Assembly: GCA_900769875.1 (NCBI GenBank)
Contig: CAAGII010000160.1
Location: 62,001-126,000, forward strand
Length of the DNA stretch: 64,000 nucleotides
From: Clostridia bacterium
GTDB lineage: Bacteria; Bacillota; Clostridia; Christensenellales; Aristaeellaceae
Direction of reading: 5' to 3'
Part shown: positions 16,808 to 24,691 of the stretch, piece after piece
Layout: each line of letters begins with the position of its first letter
Numbering within the stretch: the first letter of the stretch is position 1
Notes under the pieces: generated by a model
What the model was told of the DNA's origin: nothing
Databases searched by the model: none
Seen by the model: the letters and a program-made list of their open reading frames with translations, nothing else
Made by a program: the position numbers and the translations under genes

Positions 16808-16820
16808 GCATTTTCTCTCA

Positions 16821-16850
16821 CGGGATGCGCATGATGCGCATCCCGCTTTT
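16821..16850 (+). terminator. Terminator of the flotillin gene
   Basis: An 11-bp perfect stem (16821-16831 with 16835-16845) with a three-base loop is followed by CTTTT. It lies 14 bases past the stop codon. Confidence 0.85.
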
Positions 16851-16913
16851 GCCATGTCAAAGCCATGTCGAAGCAATGCGCAACAAATGTCTGTTTCCTG
16901 ATGTCAAATGTCC

Positions 16914-16943
16914 TTGATTCTCAGCAGCCATTCGTGCTACAAT
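16914..16943 (+). promoter_or_regulatory. Sigma-A promoter of the carboxylesterase gene
   Basis: TTGATT (16914-16919) and TACAAT (16938-16943) with an 18-base spacer, about 45 bases upstream of the start codon. Confidence 0.7.
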
Positions 16944-16988
16944 GCAGATAAATCGTTAATTCCTGCATAAGAGCTGAGGGAGGTTTCG

Positions 16989-18476
16989 ATGATACGACGG
17001 GTTCTCACAGAAAACGGCTGGGTTCGCGGCTTGCCTGCTGCCGATCCGCGCATAACAAGCTATAAGGGAATACCCTTTGCGGCTCCGCCTGTGGGTGTAA
17101 ACCGCTGGAGAGCGCCGCAGCCCTGTTCATCATGGGATGGCGACTACCTTGCCTATGATTTCGCGCCAATCTCCTATCAGCCCGTTACAGGCTATGATAA
17201 GAACAATATCTATACGCGCGAGTGGGCGTTTGACGTTGAATTGCCGATGGGTGAGGACTGCCTGTATCTAAATATCTGGGCGCCCGCTGACGGCCGCAGG
17301 AATATGCCGGTTTATGTGTGGTACTTCGGCGGAGGCTTACAGGTCGGGCATACCGCTGAAATGGAGTTTGACGGGGAGTGTATCGCACGTCGCGGCATTG
17401 TGGTGGTCACAGTTAATTACAGGCTCAACGCCTTTGGTTTCCTCTGTCATCCTGAAATCACTGCCGAGGCGCCGGATGCGCCGGCGAATTTCGGATTTCT
17501 CGATCAGCAGGCGGGTACCCAATGGGTCAAACGCAATATTGAAGCATTCGGAGGCGATCCGAACTGCATTACCATTGGCGGACAGTCAGCAGGTGGTATG
17601 AGCGTGGGAGCACAGATCGCCTGCAAGGATAACGAAGGGCTGTTCCAGCGAGCGATCATCCAGAGCGGCATTTTCGCTTCATGCTATCCCAAGCAGCTTG
17701 GACTGGTCACGGATCTGCAGCAGGCTGAGGCTCGTGGAATACGCTTCTTTGAATACCTTGGTGTAAAGAGCCTTGCGGAAGCAAGGGCGATTGATGGCGA
17801 AACACTGTATCGGAAGACTCTCGCGTGGGACGAATCTGCGCCCTGGAACGCTGCGATCGACGGAAAGTTCTGCAAAGCCTCGCCGAGCGATTGGTATCTT
17901 GAGAAAGAGAAGGTGGTCTGTCCGGTGATGCTTGGTTCGACGGACAGTGAGTTCATGCTTGCACCTGACGCGACAGATGACGAAAGCCTTTGCGCCTATA
18001 CCAGGCATCTTCCCGGGGTGGATGCGGAGCGCTTCCTTGCCCAGTTCCGTCATCCCGCAACGGCTGCTTCCATCTGGGAGGACGGCCATCTCAGCGCGAT
18101 AGACTATGGAATCTATCTTGCCGCCCGTGCCAATCCCGAGATGCCAATCTACCAATACCAGTTTCAGGCAGAGATACCGGGCTGGGATCATCCCGGCACC
18201 TTTCACTCAGTAGACCTGTGGTTCTTTTTTGAAACACTTGCCAAGTGCTGGCGACCCTTTGTCGGCAAGCATTATGATCTTGCGCGGCAGATGTGCGATT
18301 ACTGGTGTAACTTTATCAAGACGGGTGATCCAAACGGAAAGGACGTTGCCGGTATGAACCTGCCTTATTGGCCAAAGCTTTCTCTGGATCAGCCCGTCAG
18401 GATGGCCTTCGCAGAAACCAGCAGACCCGAGCGGTGCGAGCCTTCCGAGCTGATGAAGCTACTTGCCGGTGAATAA
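16989..18476 (+). CDS. Type-B carboxylesterase
   Basis: A 495-residue alpha/beta-hydrolase of the carboxylesterase/cholinesterase family. It shows YKGIPFAAPPVG near residue 20, EDCLYLNIWAP near 87, YFGGG as the oxyanion hole and the nucleophile elbow GGQSAGG with S200. Candidate acid and histidine residues lie in GSTDSEF (about 320) and GTFHSVD (about 400). No signal peptide is present, so it is cytoplasmic. It cleaves carboxyl esters; the natural substrate is unknown. An acetyl or feruloyl ester on plant-polysaccharide fragments would fit the neighbouring xylan enzymes, but this is inference. The ATG at 16989 follows GGGAGG. Confidence 0.9.
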   Translation: MIRRVLTENGWVRGLPAADPRITSYKGIPFAAPPVGVNRWRAPQPCSSWDGDYLAYDFAPISYQPVTGYDKNNIYTREWAFDVELPMGEDCLYLNIWAPADGRRNMPVYVWYFGGGLQVGHTAEMEFDGECIARRGIVVVTVNYRLNAFGFLCHPEITAEAPDAPANFGFLDQQAGTQWVKRNIEAFGGDPNCITIGGQSAGGMSVGAQIACKDNEGLFQRAIIQSGIFASCYPKQLGLVTDLQQAEARGIRFFEYLGVKSLAEARAIDGETLYRKTLAWDESAPWNAAIDGKFCKASPSDWYLEKEKVVCPVMLGSTDSEFMLAPDATDDESLCAYTRHLPGVDAERFLAQFRHPATAASIWEDGHLSAIDYGIYLAARANPEMPIYQYQFQAEIPGWDHPGTFHSVDLWFFFETLAKCWRPFVGKHYDLARQMCDYWCNFIKTGDPNGKDVAGMNLPYWPKLSLDQPVRMAFAETSRPERCEPSELMKLLAGE

Positions 18477-18541
18477 CGTTCGGCAGCAATCATTTACTTT
18501 TGTGAAATGTGCGTGTATGTCTTCTGTTTGATGGGAAATCA

Positions 18542-18550
18542 TGGTATACT
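18542..18550 (+). promoter_or_regulatory. Extended -10 promoter of the SH3-domain gene
   Basis: TGG followed directly by TATACT (18545-18550) is an extended -10 element 33 bases before the start codon. No good -35 is visible. Confidence 0.5.
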
Positions 18551-18582
18551 ATCCATGATGAACCCATTTGGAGGTGTACATC

Positions 18583-19512
18583 TTGAGAAAGCTGATATTC
18601 GTGGCATTGTTTGTCATGCTTCTGCTTGTGCAGGTAGGCATTGCGGATGATGCAGCGGAAATACCTTGGATTCACTTTGAGGGCGATATGCAGATCAGCA
18701 ACTGCAATGAGTGGGTATCCCTTCGTCAGAAGCCGGATACAAACGCAAAACGTCTGGCGAAGGTGCCGCTGGATGCAATCGTGCAGAACTGCAGGTATTC
18801 GGAGAATGACTTCTTCTACTGTGAATACGGCGATCAGTCCGGCTACATTCTTGCCAGATATCTGACACCATATCTGGAGAATGGGACGCCACTGCATGCC
18901 GATATTATTCCATCCGATCTTGACGAGCAGGAGATGGAGCTTGTTGGCAGCGAGGTGCTTCGCTATCAGCATCAACAGCTGACCGTGCTTGCCGTGAGAA
19001 CCACAGAATCCGGTGAAATGCTTCAGATCGGCTGCTTTGACACAAACCATGACATGCAGTGGGGCTATACCTCCTATGTCAATAACATCGCTGAGTTGAT
19101 GTACACTGATGCCTTGATAGGCGGTACTCAACAGCAGCCGTATGTGATCATCTACAACAGCCATAGCCGGCTGCTCGCAGTGGATATCGCCGATGGGCAT
19201 GAGCTGTGGCATATTGATACACAAGTACAGCAGCTTGGCGCCGGCATCCTGCATGTACTGGCAGAAGATGGTACGCTCTACATAGCAGGATACTACGGCC
19301 CCGGGCCTACTGCCGTATCAGTAAACGGGGAGGTGCTCTGGCAATCGGCGCCGGATGATTCAGCAATCTATTGGCCTATGAGAATGGAAATACAGGATGA
19401 ACGCCTTGTGGTGACCTATGAATCCTCCAACCAGGCGGGAGAAAACGTGGTTGCGTATTCCGTCAAGGACGGTGCTGTTCTTGGAAAGGGAAGCGCGCCC
19501 ACGCAGCAATGA
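18583..19512 (+). CDS. Secreted protein with an SH3b domain and beta-propeller-like region
   Basis: A 309-residue exported protein. A signal peptide covers about residues 1-20 (GIA-DDA). Residues 35-100 form a bacterial SH3 domain (NEWVSLRQKPDTNAKRLAKV, then GYILARYLTPY), a module that often binds the cell wall. The remainder contains repeated beta-strand segments with PQQ-propeller flavour (LLAVDIADGHELWHIDTQ, VSVNGEVLWQSAP), too few for a complete propeller. I choose the TTG at 18583 because GGAGGTG lies seven bases upstream; the in-frame TTG at 18568 overlaps that site. No enzymatic motif is seen. It could be a wall-attached sensor or scaffold. Confidence 0.75.
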   Translation: MRKLIFVALFVMLLLVQVGIADDAAEIPWIHFEGDMQISNCNEWVSLRQKPDTNAKRLAKVPLDAIVQNCRYSENDFFYCEYGDQSGYILARYLTPYLENGTPLHADIIPSDLDEQEMELVGSEVLRYQHQQLTVLAVRTTESGEMLQIGCFDTNHDMQWGYTSYVNNIAELMYTDALIGGTQQQPYVIIYNSHSRLLAVDIADGHELWHIDTQVQQLGAGILHVLAEDGTLYIAGYYGPGPTAVSVNGEVLWQSAPDDSAIYWPMRMEIQDERLVVTYESSNQAGENVVAYSVKDGAVLGKGSAPTQQ

Positions 19513-19540
19513 TGCAAACATGGTCAGTCAACCGGTGATA

Positions 19541-19600
19541 TGCTCCCTGTAGAGCAGGCTCTGAGAATCAGTAAGATTCCGAGACTGCACTATAGGGAGC
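19541..19600 (+). repeat. Imperfect long hairpin, possible relic of an insertion-sequence end
   Basis: GCTCCCTGTAG (19542-19552) pairs with CTATAGGGAGC (19590-19600) with one G-U, and inner segments also pair (GAATC with GATTC, GCAG with CTGC). The layout of TGCTCCC, hairpin, GGGAG and TTTCAT before an ATG closely parallels the left end of the IS3-type relic at 24162-24221. The 38-codon reading that follows (from 19606) has no transposase features. It could instead end transcription of the SH3-domain gene. Confidence 0.4.
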
Positions 19601-19767
19601 TTTCATATGAATCTTGTGCGAAATGATGAACTGCCATCGCAAAGGACAGAGAAAACGCAGATCTCCCTTTGCCCGTTGATATCAGGATTCCGTAGCTTCA
19701 AAACGGTGCATCCTTTTGTATGAATCCACTGGGCTTTAGCAGGCTATGATGGTGTATGCTTCAAGCA

Positions 19768-19796
19768 TTGACAGTACAAGAATACTTCACTATAAT
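19768..19796 (+). promoter_or_regulatory. Consensus sigma-A promoter of the aldo/keto reductase gene
   Basis: TTGACA (19768-19773) and TATAAT (19791-19796) with exactly 17 bases between them: a perfect match to the consensus. The start codon lies 36 bases downstream of the -10 element. Confidence 0.9.
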
Positions 19797-19832
19797 AGCA
19801 GTACAGTTTATGAATGCTTGGAGGGAAATAGT

Positions 19833-20861
19833 ATGAAGACGATCAGGCTTGGCACAACGGGTATCGTAACTCCACAGAACGCATTTGGCGCACTCCCGAT
19901 CCAAAGGATCAGTATGCGGGATGCAGTGCGCATTCTGCGCAGGGCTTATGAGGGCGGTATGACTTTCTTTGATACCGCTCGTGCATACACTGACAGCGAA
20001 GAGAAAATGGGAGAAGCCTTTCATGGGCTGCGTGACAGCATCTTCATCGCTTCCAAAACAGCGGCAACGACCCCGGAGGGCTTCTGGAAGGATCTACAAA
20101 CGACACTGACCAATCTGCGCACCGACTACCTTGATATCTATCAGTTCCATTGCGTGAACCGGTGCTATCGGCCTGACGATGGTACAGGCATGTATGAAGC
20201 CATGCTGGAAGCCAGGCAGAAGGGAATGATCCGGCACATCGGTATCACAGCGCATAAAATCGGCATCGCTGAGGAAATCGTGCAGAGCGGTCTGTATGAG
20301 ACGCTTCAGTTCCCGTTCAGCTATCTTGCAAGTGAACGCGACCTGAATCTGGTTAAGAGTTGCGCAAAGGCTGGTATGGGCTTCATTGCCATGAAGGGGC
20401 TTTCCGGAGGACTTTTGAACAACGCGGAAGCCTGCATGGCCTTTATGTCGCAGTTCGACGGGGTACTGCCAATCTGGGGAATCCAGAAGGATGAAGAGCT
20501 GGAGCAATGGCTGTCTTTCTTTGCCCATGAACCTCGTTTGACAGAGGAACTGAAAGAAACGATTGAAAGAGATCGTAAGGAGCTGCTGGGTGACTTCTGC
20601 CGCGGCTGCGGCTACTGTGCTCCCTGCACTGTGGGCATTGTGATCAACCAGTGCGCGAGAATGTCTCAAATGATACGTCGCGCGCCCTCGGAGGCATGGC
20701 TGTCCAAGGAGTGGCAAGCGGAAATGGAAAAGATCGATCAGTGCATCCACTGCGGAGCATGCCTCAAGCGTTGTCCCTATGAGCTGCCGATTCCTGAGCT
20801 GCTCAAGAAGAATCTGGAGGATTACCGCAACATTCTTGATGGCAGGGTGAAGCTTAAGTAA
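19833..20861 (+). CDS. Aldo/keto reductase with C-terminal 4Fe-4S motifs
   Basis: A 342-residue protein with an aldo/keto reductase TIM barrel (about 1-250; GMTFFDTARAYTDSEEKMG contains the conserved Asp and Tyr) followed by a cysteine-rich tail. The tail has CRGCGYCAPC near residue 257 and CIHCGACLKRCP near 308, the latter a classic 4Fe-4S motif. Such proteins are common in anaerobes and are thought to couple NAD(P)H-dependent reduction to an iron-sulfur electron path; the substrate is unknown. The ATG at 19833 follows GGAGGG. A perfect consensus promoter implies strong constitutive expression. No partner gene is adjacent. Confidence 0.92.
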   Translation: MKTIRLGTTGIVTPQNAFGALPIQRISMRDAVRILRRAYEGGMTFFDTARAYTDSEEKMGEAFHGLRDSIFIASKTAATTPEGFWKDLQTTLTNLRTDYLDIYQFHCVNRCYRPDDGTGMYEAMLEARQKGMIRHIGITAHKIGIAEEIVQSGLYETLQFPFSYLASERDLNLVKSCAKAGMGFIAMKGLSGGLLNNAEACMAFMSQFDGVLPIWGIQKDEELEQWLSFFAHEPRLTEELKETIERDRKELLGDFCRGCGYCAPCTVGIVINQCARMSQMIRRAPSEAWLSKEWQAEMEKIDQCIHCGACLKRCPYELPIPELLKKNLEDYRNILDGRVKLK

Positions 20862-20948
20862 GCTTTTCGGTCGCGTGAATGCTCTTTTGACGTGAATGAT
20901 GTGCATCGTAACTGTTACGTTCGTGCTTCACACTGTTACAAAAATGTA

Positions 20949-20977
20949 TTTACAACCCGCTGCAAATCATGTAAAAT
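20949..20977 (+). promoter_or_regulatory. Sigma-A promoter of the ZorAB-like operon
   Basis: TTTACA (20949-20954) and TAAAAT (20972-20977) with a 17-base spacer, 35 bases before the first start codon. Confidence 0.75.
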
Positions 20978-21012
20978 AGAGACAGCATTGATTGCCAAGG
21001 AGGAATTCTGCC

Positions 21013-22557
21013 ATGCAGCAGGTGCTTGACTGGATGCATAACAACAGCGCTGATCTCATCAATTATGTGGTTTATGGCGCGATTGCGATTGTGACATTGA
21101 TTGGTGTGTTCAAGTGCCTGCTTCCTCTGATGGGGACAACGCATGCGCTCAGGCGCGCGATCCGCCGCTTGCAGGATGAAGCGGGCCAAAAGCGCGATGT
21201 GCCGGTATGGCAGGAAAACCGCTTTATGGGCAACCGTTTGAAGGGAAGCTGGCTGCGCTTTCTGCAGAATGCCGAACAGCTGGATCGACGCGGTCTGCCC
21301 TGCAATGTGGAGGACTACATCAACGATGACACTGTCACCCACGGCCCAGGCAACGCGACGCTCGCAGAGCTGATCCCGAGTCTGCTCACATCCCTCGGTA
21401 TTCTGGGCACCTTCATGGGTATGACAAGCGGCCTGAGCGGGCTGGACGCATCCTCCATGGATGGCATGATGGATGGCATCAATATGCTGCTTAGCGGAAT
21501 GCAGTTTGCATTCGGCACATCCGTTGCGGGTGTGTCCTGCTCGCTTTTGTTCAACATGCTGAATCGTATTCTGCAGGGATCAAGCTACCGTGCGATTGAT
21601 GATTTTGTGGAATGCTTCACACAGCTGGCCATGCAGAGACCGCTTGATAATGATGTACAGCTGATTTGCCAGAATCAGGATCGTAACCACCTGCTGGGTA
21701 CGGTGACCGATACCTTCGCAACCCAAATGAGCAACTCGATCGAACGGGCTGTCGGTCGCGCGATGCAGCCCATTGCCCAGAGTATGGATCACTTCCTGAT
21801 TGGCGCAACACGGGCGCAGATTGAAGGCGTTGCGCATATTGTCAACCAGTTTGTCGATCAAATGAACACTTCCTTGAACAACCAGTTCCTCGTCATGGGG
21901 CAGACGCTGACTGACATCAATCAGCAGCAGCAGGTTTCTTATGCTCAGTTGCAGAACGGTATACTTTCAGCCGGTCAGATTCTTCAGGATGTGGAGCGCC
22001 TGCATGGTGTGAGCCGCGATGTCATCTCGCACTTTGAGCACTATGTGGAGGAGCTGAGCTTGAATCGCCAGCGTGACGAGCATTTCGAGGCGTCGGCATC
22101 CGATCTGCTGAGCCGGATGCGGCAGGCAAATGAGCAGCAGGTGAACACCATTGCGCGTTTGCAGAGCTGCCAGGAGGATCTGAACCGTTCGATGACACAG
22201 TTCACGCAGCTTAGCCGTGACAGTCTGAGCCTTGTCCGTCAGGGCAATGAGGACAGCAAGGAGCAGCTTGCCCGCGTGGCCAAATCCATGCAGGGCGCAA
22301 GTCAGGAGCTGAGCAACAGCTATGAGGGCTTTGTTCAGAATGTGGTGGAGGGTCTTTCACGCGCGCTCGGCATGTTTGAGCAAAACATGCAAACTCTTGT
22401 GGCTGCGCTGGGCGAGAAGATCAACACCATACAAAAAACGGGCGACGGTACAGACGGATCGCTGGCCAAGGAAATTGGCGAGGTACAGCGAATGCTGCGT
22501 GATGTGAAGGAAAGCCTCGATCAGGCGGGAACCCGGGCTGCTGACGAGGAGGCTTGA
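21013..22557 (+). CDS. MotA/TolQ/ExbB-family proton-channel protein with long cytoplasmic tail (ZorA-like)
   Basis: A 514-residue membrane protein. A first helix lies at about 15-38, a short cytoplasmic part follows, then two helices at about 118-140 and 160-186 with LIPSLLTSLGILGTFMGMTSGL, the conserved TolQ/ExbB/MotA channel region. Residues 190-514 form a long soluble, helical, Gln/Glu-rich tail with coiled-coil character, as in ZorA of the Zorya anti-phage system and unlike MotA. The next gene encodes the OmpA/MotB-like partner one base after its stop. In this family the pair forms an ion-driven motor. The ATG at 21013 has AAGGAGG upstream. The tail is somewhat shorter than in typical ZorA, and no Zorya effector follows. 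Confidence 0.85.
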   Translation: MQQVLDWMHNNSADLINYVVYGAIAIVTLIGVFKCLLPLMGTTHALRRAIRRLQDEAGQKRDVPVWQENRFMGNRLKGSWLRFLQNAEQLDRRGLPCNVEDYINDDTVTHGPGNATLAELIPSLLTSLGILGTFMGMTSGLSGLDASSMDGMMDGINMLLSGMQFAFGTSVAGVSCSLLFNMLNRILQGSSYRAIDDFVECFTQLAMQRPLDNDVQLICQNQDRNHLLGTVTDTFATQMSNSIERAVGRAMQPIAQSMDHFLIGATRAQIEGVAHIVNQFVDQMNTSLNNQFLVMGQTLTDINQQQQVSYAQLQNGILSAGQILQDVERLHGVSRDVISHFEHYVEELSLNRQRDEHFEASASDLLSRMRQANEQQVNTIARLQSCQEDLNRSMTQFTQLSRDSLSLVRQGNEDSKEQLARVAKSMQGASQELSNSYEGFVQNVVEGLSRALGMFEQNMQTLVAALGEKINTIQKTGDGTDGSLAKEIGEVQRMLRDVKESLDQAGTRAADEEA

Positions 22558-22558
22558 C

Positions 22559-23599
22559 ATGGCCAGACAACGTGTGCATAACCAGCGCGCGGGTCGCGGT
22601 AGCGGCAGCGGAGCAAGCTGGATCAGCTATTCGGACATCATGGCAGCGCTTGTGCTTGTGTTTGTACTGTTCCTTACCTACAACCTCTATCAGTACAATG
22701 TCATGATGCAGCAGAAAACGAAGGAGCTGGATGAACAGAAGCTGATCGTTCTGATGCAGCAGAATAAACTGGTCGAGCAGGAAGCGCTTGTCATTATCAA
22801 GCAGGCTGAGGTTGATGTAGCCACAGCGGCGCTTGCCGTAGCCCAGGATGATCTTGAAAAAGCCAGAGAGGATCTGGAACGGCAAACCATCATCCTGATT
22901 GGTCAGCAGCAGGAGCTGGAGGCGGCCAAAATCACACTTGCTGCCCGCGAAAACGAGCTTGCAAGCATGCAGCTGATCCTGCAGGATCGCGAGAATGAGC
23001 TGAAAGCCGCGAACGACCGGCTTCTTGAGCAGCAGCAGGCGTTCAACACGCAGGCACAGCGTATCGACAGCATCGTCGGCGTGCGCACAGAGATCATTCG
23101 GGAGCTGACCACAGCGCTCAGTCACAGCAATATCAACGCAACCATTGATCCGTCAACAGGCGATATTGTGCTGGAATCCGCAGTGTTCTTTGAGTCCGGT
23201 CGCTATACCATCAAGGAGGAAGGCAGGCTTCTGCTTGATACCTTCCTGCCCGTGTACCTGAATGTGCTGCTTCAGCCTGAATACGCGGATTACCTCGGCG
23301 AAATCATCATCGAAGGGCATACGGACTCAACGGGCACATGGCTCAACAACATGAAGCTGAGCCAGAACCGCGCTCAGACCGTAGCCGAATACTGCTGGAA
23401 TATGCCAAGCCTCACCCAGACGCAGCGTATTCTGCTGCAGAGAATCATGTCCAGCAAGGGACGCTCCTCCAACGATCTGGTATACAATGAGGATGGCACA
23501 GAGAATAAGGATGCTTCGCGACGTGTCGAGTTCAAGTTCAGCCTTAAGGATGCTGAGATGATCGACGAGATGAACAGAATCCTCAAGGGGGATCCATAA
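22559..23599 (+). CDS. OmpA/MotB-like peptidoglycan-binding stator protein (ZorB-like)
   Basis: A 346-residue protein with a cytoplasmic Arg/Gly/Ser-rich start, one membrane helix (about 27-46) preceded by SYSDIM, where D26 is the expected proton-carrying aspartate of MotB/ExbD/ZorB proteins. A coiled coil of about 120 residues follows, then a C-terminal OmpA domain (about 205-335) with EGHTDSTG and NRAQTVAEY, which binds peptidoglycan. The coiled coil is longer than in most ZorB proteins. The ATG at 22559 is one base after the stop of the channel gene and has GAGGAGG upstream, so translation is coupled. The two proteins together would form a wall-anchored motor unit. Confidence 0.87.
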   Translation: MARQRVHNQRAGRGSGSGASWISYSDIMAALVLVFVLFLTYNLYQYNVMMQQKTKELDEQKLIVLMQQNKLVEQEALVIIKQAEVDVATAALAVAQDDLEKAREDLERQTIILIGQQQELEAAKITLAARENELASMQLILQDRENELKAANDRLLEQQQAFNTQAQRIDSIVGVRTEIIRELTTALSHSNINATIDPSTGDIVLESAVFFESGRYTIKEEGRLLLDTFLPVYLNVLLQPEYADYLGEIIIEGHTDSTGTWLNNMKLSQNRAQTVAEYCWNMPSLTQTQRILLQRIMSSKGRSSNDLVYNEDGTENKDASRRVEFKFSLKDAEMIDEMNRILKGDP

Positions 23600-23641
23600 A
23601 AGAAGATCGTATGCTGTGAAAGGACAGGACAACGGTTCAGT

Positions 23642-24145
23642 ATGAAATACGTATCAATCCTGCTGGTCGTCGCGCTGCTGTCATCGATAGTCGGCGTAGG
23701 CTATCTTTACATCACAAGCCGTGTGGTCGTGGAAGCGACTGGCGTGTCCATTATTGAAGCCACTGCAGAAGAAGTGCTGTTTGAGCAGATCAGACAGCAA
23801 ATCAATCAGGGTCATGCGGTTGGTACCGCGTTTGCAAATGAGATCAGGGGCGAAGCCTCAGACTATGTATTCCTGACAGCCAGGTTGACACTTCGCAACG
23901 ACTGCTATATCGACGCTGAAATGGTGGAATTGCAGATTGTCCCTCAATCGACCGACATCATGCAGATTGGCGCTGTAGAAACGTCTGGTTTGCCTGCACG
24001 CACAGCGGATACATTTGAGGCTACGATACTCTCGACCAGCCATTCCTCTGCAGTCCGAGAGGTGTTGATTACCTACTACATGTGGGGTAGACCATTTACA
24101 CAGAAGGTCACGGTTCGCAGTAGTACCTATCAGCAGGCAACGTAA
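23642..24145 (+). CDS. Small single-pass membrane protein of unknown function, third gene of the motor operon
   Basis: A 167-residue protein with an N-terminal hydrophobic helix (about 4-26) that acts as anchor or signal peptide, followed by about 140 extracytoplasmic residues rich in beta strands (VFLTARLTLRNDCYIDAEMV, AVREVLITYYMWGRPFTQKV), suggesting an immunoglobulin-like or LEA14-like sandwich. No family is recognised. The ATG at 23642 is preceded by GAAAGGACAGGA. It starts 42 bases after the ZorB-like gene on the same strand, so it is probably part of the same transcript and may interact with the motor outside the membrane (inference). An insertion-sequence relic begins 17 bases after its stop. 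Confidence 0.65.
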   Translation: MKYVSILLVVALLSSIVGVGYLYITSRVVVEATGVSIIEATAEEVLFEQIRQQINQGHAVGTAFANEIRGEASDYVFLTARLTLRNDCYIDAEMVELQIVPQSTDIMQIGAVETSGLPARTADTFEATILSTSHSSAVREVLITYYMWGRPFTQKVTVRSSTYQQAT

Positions 24146-24161
24146 ACCGAAAAATGTTATG

Positions 24162-24215
24162 CTCCCCCTGAAGTAGACACTGGAAAAACACAAAACCAGT
24201 GAGCTTCAGGGGGAG
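24162..24215 (+). mobile_element. Left end of an IS3-type relic (terminal hairpin)
   Basis: CTCCCCCTGAAG (24162-24173) pairs perfectly with 24204-24215, and CACTGG (24178-24183) with CCAGTG (24196-24201). The second arm contains GGGGGAG, which serves as ribosome binding site for the transposase fragment at 24221. Terminal hairpins that include the leader of the first transposase gene occur in such elements. The matching right end was not found. Confidence 0.55.
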
Positions 24216-24220
24216 TTTTC

Positions 24221-24510
24221 ATGTCAAGGAGAGCAAAGTATCCCATTGAGAAGAGAATACAGGCATCAGAGCGGTACATCAAAGGCGAGGCAAACGCTGC
24301 GAGTATAGCGGCAGAGATGGTAATGACCAGAAATGGCGATCAACAATCGTGGAATGTGCAGCGATCTATCGCGAGAACGGTATCGAAGGATTTCACATAA
24401 GAGAAGGGAACGAAAGGCACACATCAGAGAAAAAGAAGCAAGCGGTTGCGGAATACCTGCAGGGATGAGGAGCATTGCGCGAAATATGCCGAAAATACCA
24501 CAATTTCGGG
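24221..24510 (+). pseudogene. IS3-family transposase OrfA, decayed
   Basis: The reading from ATG 24221 begins MSRRAKYPIEKRIQASERYI, a typical IS3-family OrfA helix-turn-helix start, and then loses frame. The rest of the gene continues in another frame with AIYRENGIEGF, then SEKKKQAVAEYLQG, a stop, and GALREICRKYHNFG, all recognisable parts of OrfA. At least one frameshift and one internal stop make it inactive. The sequence is cut off at about 24510 where the inverted-repeat element begins; no OrfB (integrase) follows. The element lies between the convergent ZorAB-like operon and hemW. Confidence 0.7.
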
Positions 24511-24681
24511 GGTCTATCCCCAATTCTGTGTAAATCTTAACCCGATGCAAGATCCGCAGCAGCCAGAGGAAGCGGGCAGGGTATCCTGTTCGCCGCCTTG
24601 GCTACCATGAAACAGGAATCCCTTGACGCCACTTAAAATTTGCACCGGGTTTTGAAGCTTATACAGAATGGGGGATAGACC
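24511..24681. mobile_element. MITE-like 171-bp element with long terminal inverted repeats
   Basis: The ends GGTCTATCCCC (24511-24521) and its complement (24671-24681) extend inward as an imperfect inverted repeat of about 43 bases (24511-24553 with 24638-24681; roughly four in five positions match, including ATTCTGT and AACCCG-TGCAA blocks). The 84 bases between carry no gene. This looks like an internally deleted insertion sequence, perhaps IS256-type judging from the terminal bases (uncertain). It interrupts the IS3 relic and ends 10 bases from the hemW stop codon. No clear target-site duplication is seen. Confidence 0.6.
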
Positions 24682-24691
24682 TGTGCCTTTC

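Noticed and set aside
15395..16876. 493-codon minus-strand reading
   Set aside because: Lies opposite the flotillin gene; its Leu-rich composition is the reverse reading of the Glu/Ala coiled coil.
21013..24145. Complete Zorya defence system
   Set aside because: Only the ZorA/ZorB-like motor pair is present; no helicase (ZorD), ZorC or HNH-type ZorE gene follows. The SNF2 protein at 34082-37276 is 10 kb away behind unrelated operons.
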